From: Rahnella victoriana
Lineage (GTDB): Bacteria; Pseudomonadota; Gammaproteobacteria; Enterobacterales; Enterobacteriaceae
Assembly: GCF_004330295.1 (NCBI RefSeq)
Contig: NZ_SJOJ01000003.1
Location: forward strand, 1 to 64,000
Reading direction: 5' to 3'
DNA length: 64,000 nt
The stretch's first letter is position 1. Each line of letters starts with the position of its first letter. Made by a program: the position numbers and the translations under genes. Under the pieces are notes generated by a model. That model did not search any database. It saw only the letters and a program-made list of their open reading frames with translations, and was not told the DNA's origin. This document shows, piece by piece, positions 35,562 to 43,830 of the stretch.

Positions 35562-36227
35562 ATGACCTATCAGCTTAACTTTAGCGCGCTGTGGCCTTAT
35601 ATGCCGGAACTGCTGGCCGGTTTATGGACCACCATTGAGCTGACGGTACTGGCAACGGTTGGCGGTGTCGCAATAGGGATTTGCGGCGCAGCCATCCGCT
35701 GCGGCAACCATAAAACCCTGCGTGCGGTCTGGGGCGTGTATGTCGAAGCCATCCGTAATACGCCGTTTGTGGTGCAGTTGTTTTTCATTGTGTTTGGCCT
35801 GCCGGCCATCGGTCTGAAAATGACCGCCGGTGAGGCGGCGCTGCTGGCGATGCTGATTAACCTCGGCGCGTACAGCACGGAAATTATCCGCGCCGGTATT
35901 CAGGTGACGCCGAAAGGCCAGTGGGAAGCCGGGCGCGTGCTGGGATTAACCCGCAGCCAGACGTTTCTGCGCGTCGTATTGCCGCCGTCGCTGAAACGCA
36001 TTTATCCGTCGCTGGTCAGCCAGTGCATTATCGTGATGCTCGGATCTTCCGTGGTGTCGCAGGTGTCTTTTGAGGAACTGACGTTTGCTGCGAACTTAAT
36101 TCAGTCGCGTACTTTCCTCAGTTTTGAAGTGTATCTGGTCACCACCTTGTTCTATCTGTTGCTGTCGGTGGCGATGCGTCAGCTGTTGCTGCTGGCCGGA
36201 CGCCGTGTCTTTGGGAGTGAAAACTGA
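35562..36227 (+). CDS. ABC importer permease 1 (polar amino acid type)
   Basis: 221-residue HisM/GlnP-like permease with about five helices and the EAA loop EIIRAGIQVTPKGQWEAGRVLGL. Near the N-terminus is the typical VEAIRNTPFVVQLFFIVFGLP stretch. Its TGA overlaps the ATG of the second permease (TGATG), as expected for a heterodimeric membrane unit. Confidence 0.87.
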   Translation: MTYQLNFSALWPYMPELLAGLWTTIELTVLATVGGVAIGICGAAIRCGNHKTLRAVWGVYVEAIRNTPFVVQLFFIVFGLPAIGLKMTAGEAALLAMLINLGAYSTEIIRAGIQVTPKGQWEAGRVLGLTRSQTFLRVVLPPSLKRIYPSLVSQCIIVMLGSSVVSQVSFEELTFAANLIQSRTFLSFEVYLVTTLFYLLLSVAMRQLLLLAGRRVFGSEN

Positions 36228-36880
36228 TGATGACCTTCACCGACTGGGACATTGTGCGCAATCTCCTGCTGGCGGCGCGCTGGACCTTGCTGCTGTCGCT
36301 GACCGCGTTTATCGGCGGCACGCTGGTGACCTTGCCGCTGCTGTTATTGCGGCTGACCAAACGCCGCTGGCCGACACGGTTTGTGCGTCTGTATTCCGAA
36401 CTGTTTCAGGGCACGCCGCTGCTGATGCAGCTGTTCCTGGCCTTCTTCGGGCTTGGCCTGTTTGGCATCAACGTAAGCCCGTGGACCGCCGCCGCGCTGG
36501 CGCTGACGCTGTATACCAGCGCGTATCTGGTGGATATCTGGAGCGGCAGCATTGCCGCGCTGCCGAAAGGTCAGTGGGAAGCGTCACGCTGTCTCGGCCT
36601 GAATTTCGGTCAGACCTTATGGCGGGTGATCACCCCGCAGGCGCTGCGGATTGCCATTGCGCCGACGGTCGGATTTTCCGTACAGGTGGTGAAAGGTACC
36701 GCGCTGGCCTCGATTATCGGTTTTGTCGAACTGACCAAAGCCGGAACGATGCTCAATAATGTGACGTATCAGCCGTTCAAAGTGTTTGGATTAGTGGCGC
36801 TGGGCTACTTCCTGATGTGCTATCCGCTGTCGCGATACAGCCAGCATTTAGAAAAATCATTGCGTGGAGAGAAACAGTAA
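36227..36880 (+). CDS. ABC importer permease 2 (polar amino acid type)
   Basis: 217-residue permease paralogous to the previous one, with SELFQGTPLLMQLFLAFFG near the start and the EAA loop SGSIAALPKGQWEASRCLGL. It couples to the ATPase encoded next; its TAA shares a base with the following ATG (TAATG). Confidence 0.87.
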   Translation: MMTFTDWDIVRNLLLAARWTLLLSLTAFIGGTLVTLPLLLLRLTKRRWPTRFVRLYSELFQGTPLLMQLFLAFFGLGLFGINVSPWTAAALALTLYTSAYLVDIWSGSIAALPKGQWEASRCLGLNFGQTLWRVITPQALRIAIAPTVGFSVQVVKGTALASIIGFVELTKAGTMLNNVTYQPFKVFGLVALGYFLMCYPLSRYSQHLEKSLRGEKQ

Positions 36881-37632
36881 TGCCGCTGATCACCATCAAT
36901 CAGGTTCAGAAATTTTACGGCCAGAACCACGTGCTGAAAGGCGTGGATCTGGATATCGACAGCGGCGAAGTGATTTCGATCATCGGCCGCAGCGGTTCAG
37001 GCAAAAGCACGCTGTTGCGCTGCATGAACGGGCTGGAAGGCTATCAGGAAGGCAGCATCAAACTGGGTGGCATGACCATCACTGACCGCGATTCTCAGGC
37101 GCGTGACATCAGCCGTTCTGTCGGCATGGTGTTCCAGAGTTTCAATCTTTTTCCGCACATGACCGCGCTGGAAAACGTCATGCTGGCACCGCGCCGCGTG
37201 CTGAAAAAGTCCGCCGCCGAATGCCGTGAACTGGCCGCGCAGATGCTGGCGAAAGTCGGGCTGGCGGATCGCATGGATTATTACCCGTCGAATCTTTCCG
37301 GCGGCCAGCAACAACGTGTGGCGATTGCCCGTGCGCTGGCGATGACCCCGAAAGTGCTGCTGTGTGATGAAATCACCTCGGCACTGGACCCGGAATTAGT
37401 CGGCGAAGTATTGAAAGTGCTCGAACAACTGGCGAAAGAAGGCATGACGCTGGTGCTGGTGACGCACGAAATGAATTTTGCCCGCGAAGTGGGCGACCGC
37501 GTGGTGTTTATGCATCAGGGCACCGTGTGGGAACAGGGCGAAAGCCGGGCGCTGTTTGCCAATCCGCAAACCCCCGAGTTAAGACAGTTTATCGCCTCCG
37601 TACGCGGCCTGAATGAGGCTGCTGCAAGCTAA
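36880..37632 (+). CDS. ABC importer ATP-binding protein (GlnQ-like)
   Basis: 250-residue ATPase of the polar amino acid group: Walker [11 protein letters not shown]-loop [10 protein letters not shown], signature LSGGQQQRV, Walker [15 protein letters not shown] and H-loop VTHEM. I use the ATG at 36880; an upstream ATG at 36817 lies inside the permease gene. Powers the importer of this operon. Confidence 0.9.
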   Translation: MPLITINQVQKFYGQNHVLKGVDLDIDSGEVISIIGRSGSGKSTLLRCMNGLEGYQEGSIKLGGMTITDRDSQARDISRSVGMVFQSFNLFPHMTALENVMLAPRRVLKKSAAECRELAAQMLAKVGLADRMDYYPSNLSGGQQQRVAIARALAMTPKVLLCDEITSALDPELVGEVLKVLEQLAKEGMTLVLVTHEMNFAREVGDRVVFMHQGTVWEQGESRALFANPQTPELRQFIASVRGLNEAAAS

Positions 37633-37650
37633 CATTGTAAAGGATTAACT

Positions 37651-38889
37651 ATGTCAGATTTCATCTCTCCCGGACAAATCAACCCGCCAACCCGTCTGCT
37701 GATGGGGCCGGGGCCAATCAATGCTGACCCGCGCGTGCTGCGGGCGATGGCGAGTCAGCTGGTTGGGCAATACGACCCGGTAATGACCGGCTACATGAAC
37801 GAAGTGATGGCGCTGTACCGTGCGCTGTATAAAACCGAAAACCAGTGGACGTTGCTGATCGACGGCACCTCGCGCGCCGGTATCGAAGCCGTGCTGCTTT
37901 CCGGCATCCGTCCCGGCGACAAAGTGCTGGTGCCGGTGTTTGGCCGTTTCGGCCATCTGCTGTGTGAAATTGCCCGCCGCTGCCGCGCCGAAGTGCACAC
38001 CATCGAAGCGCCGTGGGGCGAAGTGTTTGATCCCCAGCAAATCGAAGATGCGATTAAATCGGTAAAACCACGCTGGCTGCTGACCGTGCAGGGCGATACG
38101 TCCACCACCATGTTGCAACCGCTGGAGCAACTGGGTGAAATCTGCCGCCGTCACGGCGTGCTGTTCTATTCCGATGCGACCGCGTCCTTTGGCGGTAACC
38201 CGCTGGAAACCGATGCCTGGGGCTTAGACGCGGTGTCTGCCGGTTTGCAGAAATGCCTCGGCGGCCCGTCCGGCAGCTCGCCGGTGACCATCAGCCCGCG
38301 CTTTGAAGAGCAAATCCGCCGCCGTAAATGCGTGGAAGAAGGCATCCGTACCGCTGATCACGCCGACGGCGACGACGAGATGATCTACTCCAACTATTTC
38401 GATCTGGGCATGATCATGGATTACTGGGGGCCGGAGCGTCTGAACCATCACACCGAAGCCACCAGCATGCTGTTTGCGGCGCGTGAGTGCGCGCGCATCA
38501 TTCTTGAAGAAGGGCTGGATACCGGCATCGCCCGCCACAAATTACACGGCGGCGCGCTGCTGGCCGGTATTCAGGGCATGGGGCTGGAAGTGTTCGGCGA
38601 CCTGAACAACCGGATGAACAACGTGCTCGGCGTGGTCATTCCGCAGGGCGTTCACGGCGAACAGGTGCGCCAGATGATGCTTAATGATTTCAGCATCGAA
38701 ATCGGCACCTCATTTGGCCCGCTGGCCGGGAAAATCTGGCGTATCGGCACCATGGGTTACAACGCACGTAAAGACTGCGTGTTGCAAACGCTGGTGGCGC
38801 TGGAAGCGGTGCTCAACCGTCTGGGCTTCGCGTCGAAATACGGCGCTGGCGCGCAGGCCGCCTGGGATCACTACGCAGGAGGTCAGTAA
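37651..38889 (+). CDS. hpxJ: Ureidoglycine-glyoxylate aminotransferase HpxJ
   Basis: 412-residue class V PLP aminotransferase of the alanine-glyoxylate type. The substrate loop is LMGPGPINADPRVL, and the PLP lysine is Lys201 in GLQKCLGGPSG, with the Asp of YSDATASFGG before it. The Klebsiella HpxJ moves the amino group of ureidoglycine to glyoxylate, giving oxalurate and glycine. The context with hpxK, which produces ureidoglycine from allantoate, supports this over a general glyoxylate enzyme. AAAGGA precedes the ATG; the stop overlaps hpxK (TAATG). Confidence 0.88.
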   Translation: MSDFISPGQINPPTRLLMGPGPINADPRVLRAMASQLVGQYDPVMTGYMNEVMALYRALYKTENQWTLLIDGTSRAGIEAVLLSGIRPGDKVLVPVFGRFGHLLCEIARRCRAEVHTIEAPWGEVFDPQQIEDAIKSVKPRWLLTVQGDTSTTMLQPLEQLGEICRRHGVLFYSDATASFGGNPLETDAWGLDAVSAGLQKCLGGPSGSSPVTISPRFEEQIRRRKCVEEGIRTADHADGDDEMIYSNYFDLGMIMDYWGPERLNHHTEATSMLFAARECARIILEEGLDTGIARHKLHGGALLAGIQGMGLEVFGDLNNRMNNVLGVVIPQGVHGEQVRQMMLNDFSIEIGTSFGPLAGKIWRIGTMGYNARKDCVLQTLVALEAVLNRLGFASKYGAGAQAAWDHYAGGQ

Positions 38890-40163
38890 TGGCAGAAGCC
38901 TTTACGCTGGCTGCGGTTTCCGAAAGCGCAAAGCTTGCCGCTGAACGGGTGATGGCGCGCTGCGATGCGCTGGCCGCCATCAGTGAAACACCGGGGCAAC
39001 TGACCCGCGTGTATCTCTCAGCCGAACATTTGCAGGCCAATCAGGTGGTGGGCGACTGGATGGCAGCGGCCGGTATGCGCGTCTGGCAGGACAGCGTCGG
39101 CAATATCTGCGGGCGCTATGAAGGGCTGGATCCTTCGGCTCCCGCCATCCTGCTCGGTTCGCATCTCGACAGCGTGCGTAATGCGGGGCGTTACGACGGC
39201 CCGCTGGGCGTGCTGACCGCGCTGGAAGTGGTGGCGCATCTGCATCAGAACGCCATCCGTTTGCCGATGGCGGTGGAAATCGTCGGCTTCTGTGATGAGG
39301 AAGGCACACGTTTTGGCATCACGCTGCTGGGCAGCCGCGGGCTGACCGGCACCTGGCCAGCCGGCTGGCTGGAACGTCAGGACGCGCAGGGGATTTCTGT
39401 CGCACAGGCGATGCAGAATGTCGGGCTGGATCCGCTGAAGATCGGCGCGTCACAGCGCGCGGTCAGCGATTTCTGCGCGTACCTCGAATTGCACATCGAG
39501 CAGGGACCGTGCCTGCAAACGGCCGATGTGCCGCTCGGTGTGGTCACGGCGATTAATGGCGCACGTCGTCTCAATTGCGAATTCACCGGTCACGCCGGAC
39601 ATGCCGGAACCGTGCCGATGGGGCAGCGTCAGGATGCGCTGACCGCCGCCGCCGAATGGACGCTGGCGATTGAAAGCATCACCACCGCCACCGGCCGCAA
39701 TCTGGTGGCAACGGTCGGCACGCTGGAATGTCTGCCGGGCGCGGTGAATGTTATTCCGGGGCAGGTCAAACTGTCGCTGGATGTACGCGGACCGCGTGAT
39801 GATGATCTCGCTGCGCTGCTGGAAACGCTGCTGGCAAAAGGCCGCAATATCGCCGCCCGTCGCGGGCTGACCTTCGCCGCTGAGCAGTTTTACGGGATCA
39901 GCGCGACGGAATGTCACGCCGGTCTGCAACACCGCCTCAGCCAGAGCGTTTTACAGTTGCAGGGACAGGCGATGTCGCTGCCAAGCGGAGCAGGGCACGA
40001 CGCGATTGCCATCGCAGAATGCTGGCCGGTCGGCATGTTGTTTGTGCGCTGTAAAGACGGCATCAGCCATCATCCCGATGAATCTGTCACCACCGGCGAC
40101 GTGGCTTACGCGGTGCAGGCGTATATCAATACTGTGCTGAGTTTTGCTGAGGGGCATTTATGA
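38889..40163 (+). CDS. hpxK: Allantoate amidohydrolase HpxK
   Basis: 424-residue M20-family amidohydrolase. Metal-binding segments are GSHLDSVRNAGRYDGPLG, CDEEGTRFG and HIEQGPCL, with PSGAGHDA near the end. It hydrolyses allantoate to ureidoglycine, CO2 and ammonia. Coupled to hpxJ upstream and hpxT downstream by overlapping codons. Confidence 0.9.
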   Translation: MAEAFTLAAVSESAKLAAERVMARCDALAAISETPGQLTRVYLSAEHLQANQVVGDWMAAAGMRVWQDSVGNICGRYEGLDPSAPAILLGSHLDSVRNAGRYDGPLGVLTALEVVAHLHQNAIRLPMAVEIVGFCDEEGTRFGITLLGSRGLTGTWPAGWLERQDAQGISVAQAMQNVGLDPLKIGASQRAVSDFCAYLELHIEQGPCLQTADVPLGVVTAINGARRLNCEFTGHAGHAGTVPMGQRQDALTAAAEWTLAIESITTATGRNLVATVGTLECLPGAVNVIPGQVKLSLDVRGPRDDDLAALLETLLAKGRNIAARRGLTFAAEQFYGISATECHAGLQHRLSQSVLQLQGQAMSLPSGAGHDAIAIAECWPVGMLFVRCKDGISHHPDESVTTGDVAYAVQAYINTVLSFAEGHL

Positions 40164-40657
40164 CCTTTGAAGAATTCAATGCGCTGTCCGAATTTGAAGC
40201 CGTTGCCCTGTTGCGCCCGCTGGTGAATATTCCTTCGTGGGCGAAAATCGTCAGTGACGGACGGCCTTATGCTTCTGTGGAAGACGTGCTGCGTCGTGCT
40301 GAAGCGGCCTGCGAAAACTGGCAGCCGGAAGAGATTACGCAGGCGCTGTCAGCACATCCGCGCATTGGCGAGCGAGCCAGCGGTGCCAGCAAGGAAGCGC
40401 AGCTTTCCCGTGGCGAACAGGCAACGCTGAATATCAGCCAGCAGGCAGTGATTGATGCGCTGCATGACGGTAATCTGCGTTATGAACAGCGTTTTGGCCG
40501 GGTGTTTCTGATCCGTGCGAAAGGCCGCAGTTCAGAGGAAATTCTGGATAACCTGCAACGGCGGCTGAAAAATAAACCGGATGCGGAAGATCAGGAAACG
40601 GCACAACAGCTGAAAGAAATTACCCTGCTGCGTTTAAAGGAGATATTCCCGTTATGA
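40160..40657 (+). CDS. hpxT: OHCU decarboxylase HpxT
   Basis: 165-residue helical enzyme with the family motif SAHPRIGE (His66) and the C-terminal NRPDAEDQETAQQLKEITLLRLKEIF-like helix. It decarboxylates 2-oxo-4-hydroxy-4-carboxy-5-ureidoimidazoline stereospecifically to S-allantoin. It overlaps hpxK and hpxQ by four bases each. Confidence 0.92.
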   Translation: MTFEEFNALSEFEAVALLRPLVNIPSWAKIVSDGRPYASVEDVLRRAEAACENWQPEEITQALSAHPRIGERASGASKEAQLSRGEQATLNISQQAVIDALHDGNLRYEQRFGRVFLIRAKGRSSEEILDNLQRRLKNKPDAEDQETAQQLKEITLLRLKEIFPL

Positions 40658-40989
40658 CACGCATCACTACCCATATTCTGGATACGTCTTTAGGGCAGCC
40701 TGCGGCCAATGTGCACGTCTGGCTGGAACACCTTGAAGGGCAAAACATCACGCTCGTCAGCGAAACCCAAACCGACGCCGATGGCCGCGCTGCGAAATTA
40801 ACGCCGGAGCCGGTGGCTTCCGGGCATTACCGGTTGTGTGCGGATATCGGCGCGTATTTCACGGCGACCGGCCGCGAAACGCTGTATCACTCGGCGATCA
40901 TTGATGTGGTGATCGATGGCAGTCAGGATCATTACCATCTGCCGCTGCTGATCAGTCCGTATTCTTATTCAACGTATCGCGGCAGTTAG
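40654..40989 (+). CDS. hpxQ: 5-Hydroxyisourate hydrolase HpxQ (transthyretin-like)
   Basis: 111-residue transthyretin-fold hydrolase with the N-terminal THILDTSLGQPAANV (catalytic His7) and the diagnostic C-terminal YSTYRGS. There is no periplasmic signal peptide, so it works in the cytoplasm, opening 5-hydroxyisourate to OHCU. Last gene of the operon; the gene at 41002 converges on it with only 12 bases between the stops. Confidence 0.94.
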   Translation: MTRITTHILDTSLGQPAANVHVWLEHLEGQNITLVSETQTDADGRAAKLTPEPVASGHYRLCADIGAYFTATGRETLYHSAIIDVVIDGSQDHYHLPLLISPYSYSTYRGS

Positions 40990-41001
40990 CTTTCGCTTCC
41001 G

Positions 41002-42270
41002 TCAGCCCATCAGCAGGTGCGGATGTTTAAGCCGCACGCTTTTGGTCAGGGCGGCGTGACTGATATCCCGGTCGCGGTTGCTCTGACGGACCTGTTGCAG
41101 GAACGCCATCAGCAGCGGGTTCGGGCGTTCACGGCGCGACATCAGTTCCGGTTGTCCCTGCACGCCGAGAAAGAACGGATGATTGTTCAGTTCAACCGCC
41201 TGCGCCTGTTCACCACTTTCGTCATACCCTGACACGCGCAACCCGGCGCTTTCCAGTTCGGCCAGTAATTGCGGATTGAGATAACGGCGCTGGTTGTAAC
41301 GCAGGGTAAATTCCTCCCCCGTTTTATTCGCCAGCAGGCTGCCACTGCGGGTCATGACCGGATGATTTCCCAGACGCGGCTGTATATGTTCCGCAAGCGG
41401 CAAACCGGTTTGCAGGCTGCCGAGCGTTGACGGCCCGTGCATGACGACGCGATCCTGCCCGAGCACCTTTTGCCCCAGCGCGGTGACCATCTGATGCATC
41501 CCCTGATTAATGCCAAATACCGGCGTCTGGTTTTCCAGTGCCCAGGCGGCGGTCGCCAGTTGCCCGGTCTGCATCTCGCTGCGGGTGAGCGTCGCGCCCG
41601 GCAACATAATGCCGTCGACGTCAGACAGCGTGGCGTCAAGCTGACTGCCCGCCAGTGACGGCGTGATATAAATAACATCAATGTTCATTGCCAGTGCATC
41701 GGCAGCATCTCCCAGTGCAGCGAGCATCGCCGGATAGCTGTCACGCTGCTCGGCAAAATCACCCACCAGCGCCACACGCAGGGTTTTTCCTGCCCGCATC
41801 ACCGGTTGTGAAACCGAACCTAACGCCCAGCGGCCAAAGGCATCGCGTCCCCAGCCGTTACTGCGAATTTTGCCTGTGACGCAATCTTCCAGCTGGAATT
41901 TATCCTGATGGCGCACCACGGTTAATGATTCGATTTCAATGCCCTGTTCAGCGAGTTGTGCCGCCAGCCCTGCGGAGAGCGGTTCACGCAATGGCACGAC
42001 GATATCTTCTTTAAGTGCCCGATAAATCAGGGATTCAACGCCGGACGCTTCACCCGCGCCGCGCCCGGTCAGGCGTTCAAGCCATACCAGTCCGCTGGTC
42101 AGTGCATGACCCTGCGCGGTGACATGCTGACGTGCGTTCGGATAATGTTGCGCATCATGACTGACGGGAAAGTGACACAGCGGCAAAGCGCGCAATTCAG
42201 CAAGTATCGCTGCCATCGCGCCGTACAACGCGGGTTCGGGCGTGGAGTGTGCAATAAAGGTGATGGTCAT
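41002..42270 (-). CDS. CTP-synthase C-terminal-like glutamine amidotransferase, catalytically degenerate
   Basis: 422 residues. From about 160 to 395 the protein aligns with the glutaminase domain of CTP synthase, e.g. LRVALVGDFAEQRDSYPAML and LNNHPFFLGVQGQPEL. The nucleophile motif GICLGMQ is replaced by GINQGMH (Asn255 for Cys), and the catalytic His of HPE is Gln373 (QPE), while the Glu375 remains. So it should not release ammonia from glutamine. Residues 1-155 show no P-loop and match nothing I recognise. The start at 42270 has AGAGGACACC before it. It abuts the hpx operon and may be a binding or regulatory protein of nitrogen metabolism; function unknown. Confidence 0.75.
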   Translation of the reverse strand: MTITFIAHSTPEPALYGAMAAILAELRALPLCHFPVSHDAQHYPNARQHVTAQGHALTSGLVWLERLTGRGAGEASGVESLIYRALKEDIVVPLREPLSAGLAAQLAEQGIEIESLTVVRHQDKFQLEDCVTGKIRSNGWGRDAFGRWALGSVSQPVMRAGKTLRVALVGDFAEQRDSYPAMLAALGDAADALAMNIDVIYITPSLAGSQLDATLSDVDGIMLPGATLTRSEMQTGQLATAAWALENQTPVFGINQGMHQMVTALGQKVLGQDRVVMHGPSTLGSLQTGLPLAEHIQPRLGNHPVMTRSGSLLANKTGEEFTLRYNQRRYLNPQLLAELESAGLRVSGYDESGEQAQAVELNNHPFFLGVQGQPELMSRRERPNPLLMAFLQQVRQSNRDRDISHAALTKSVRLKHPHLLMG

Positions 42271-42309
42271 CAGGTGTCCTCTGTCAGATGTTTTTGCGGG
42301 GGTATTGAA

Positions 42310-42325
42310 TGCAAGAATTGATCCA
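42310..42325 (-). promoter_or_regulatory. Weak sigma-54-like site before the amidotransferase-like gene
   Basis: On the minus strand: TGGATC, 5 bases, TTGCA. The GG/GC spacing is right, the -12 part is perfect and the -24 part has two mismatches. The predicted start would give a leader of about 30 bases. No clear NtrC dyad was found upstream. Confidence 0.4.
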
Positions 42326-42482
42326 CACAGGGATGTCTTTACATGCTCTGACAAAAAGAGGGAGGTATGTCGCAAACACGCATTTGGTCACACTTCACTG
42401 CTATAAAACGACACGCTGTTCAGACCATAACGCGCTAAGGTAGCGCCGGTAGTTCTAACACTTCATTCACTAAGGAAGCATC

Positions 42483-42989
42483 ATGTCAGCATCGCTTTAT
42501 GGCAGTACGGCGGCACAGTTTGTTCGTGGTTTACAGAATCTTTCAGCCTTGCTGGAAAAGGGCGCGGCATGGGCAAAGGAAAACGGTAAATCAGAAGAGG
42601 ACGTTCTGAATACCCGTCTGGCCGGGGATATGTATCCGCTGGCGCGTCAGGTGCAAATCACCAGTGATATGTCGAAAGGCGCCATCGCCCGTCTGTCCGG
42701 CGTTGCCGCACCGGCGATGGAAGACAATGAAGTGACCTTTGCCCAGTTGCAGGAACGTATCGCCAAAACCCTGCGCTTTATCGAAAGCGTGGATGTCGCG
42801 AAGCTGGAAGGCGATGAATCCCGTGAGATCGTGGTGAAAGGCAGAAACCATGAACTGAAATTCACCGCGCACAGTTACGTCACCGTATTTGCCGTACCGA
42901 ACTTTTATTTTCACATCACCACGGCCTACAACATTCTGCGCCATCTGGGTGTGAATATTGGTAAGGCGGATTTTATCGGCGGAAATTAA
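42483..42989 (+). CDS. DUF1993 family protein
   Basis: 168-residue soluble helical protein of the DUF1993 family (SLYGSTAAQFVRGLQNLSALLEK at the start; HSYVTVFAVPNFYFHITTAYNILRHLGV near the end). The fold is thought to be related to DinB-like four-helix bundles; no function is known. It stands alone: a CTAAGGAAGC ribosome site precedes it and a strong terminator follows at 43022. The 212 bases before it, shared with the divergent amidotransferase-like gene, hold its promoter, which I could not define. Confidence 0.82.
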   Translation: MSASLYGSTAAQFVRGLQNLSALLEKGAAWAKENGKSEEDVLNTRLAGDMYPLARQVQITSDMSKGAIARLSGVAAPAMEDNEVTFAQLQERIAKTLRFIESVDVAKLEGDESREIVVKGRNHELKFTAHSYVTVFAVPNFYFHITTAYNILRHLGVNIGKADFIGGN

Positions 42990-43021
42990 CAGCGGCGGGA
43001 AGTGGCAAAACGGTATGAATT

Positions 43022-43058
43022 AAAAATGCCCCGGCTGAGAAGTCCGGGGCATTTTTTT
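43022..43058. terminator. Bidirectional terminator between the DUF1993 gene and yafV
   Basis: AAATGCCCCGG / CCGGGGCATTT stem with A-run before and T-run after, between convergent genes. It reaches the stop of yafV. Confidence 0.9.
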
Positions 43059-43830
43059 AATCATGAAGCAAAAAGGTATCGGCATCGCGCCACGCGGGGA
43101 AGGTTTCGCGGTAATCCTGTAGTGCTTCCAGTGACAGTTCGGCATCGATAATCATTGCCGAACCCGGCTCAGCCCGCGCCAGTTCTTCACCCTGCGGATT
43201 AATGATCAGGCTGTCGCCGCTGTAGTAGTGACCGTTATCGTCATGACCAACGCGGTTGCACCCGGCAACATATGCCTGATTTTCAATCGCACGGGCGGCG
43301 AGCAACGTCTGCCAGTGGCGGCTGCGCGGGGCAGGCCAGTTGGCGACGTAAAGCGCCAGATCGTAATCCTGACGGTTGCGGGAATACACCGGGAAACGCA
43401 GGTCGTAACAGACTTGCGGCAAAATACGCCAGCCGCGCCATTCGACGATTTCACGGCGTTTGCCCGGCACATAATAGTTGTGCTCACCGGCCATGCGGAA
43501 CAGGTGACGTTTGTCGTAAAAATGCACTTTGCCCTGCGGTTCCACCAGCAGAAAACGGTTCACCGCGCCTTCCGTGGTGCTTAACGCCACACTGCCGCCA
43601 ACCATCGCGCCGAGCTGTTTTGCCCACTGTTGCAGCCATTGCACCACACGCGACTCCGGCAGCGCGCTGCCCGGTGCCTGCATGGCGAAACCGGTGGTAA
43701 ACATTTCCGGCAACACGATCAGGTCGCGGCCGGTCAGCGCACCGAGCAGGCCGTCGAAATGGGCGAGGTTAGCCTCACCGTCCAGCCACACCAGCGGCTG
43801 TTGCAGTACAGACAGTTTTAAAGTTGACAC
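43057..43830 (-). CDS. yafV: Omega-amidase YafV (Nit2-like, 2-oxoglutaramate amidase)
   Basis: 257-residue nitrilase-fold enzyme with the triad Glu42 (LPEMF), Lys107 (YDKRHLF) and Cys141 (PQVCYDLRFP). It matches E. coli YafV closely. It starts with GTG at 43830, with GGAGCGCCT before it; the ATG-started longer frame lies in ybdL. It begins 13 bases before the end of ybdL, so the two are coupled: a glutamine-dependent transaminase would make 2-oxoglutaramate and YafV would hydrolyse it to 2-oxoglutarate, pulling the reaction forward. Confidence 0.92.
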   Translation of the reverse strand: MSTLKLSVLQQPLVWLDGEANLAHFDGLLGALTGRDLIVLPEMFTTGFAMQAPGSALPESRVVQWLQQWAKQLGAMVGGSVALSTTEGAVNRFLLVEPQGKVHFYDKRHLFRMAGEHNYYVPGKRREIVEWRGWRILPQVCYDLRFPVYSRNRQDYDLALYVANWPAPRSRHWQTLLAARAIENQAYVAGCNRVGHDDNGHYYSGDSLIINPQGEELARAEPGSAMIIDAELSLEALQDYRETFPAWRDADTFLLHD

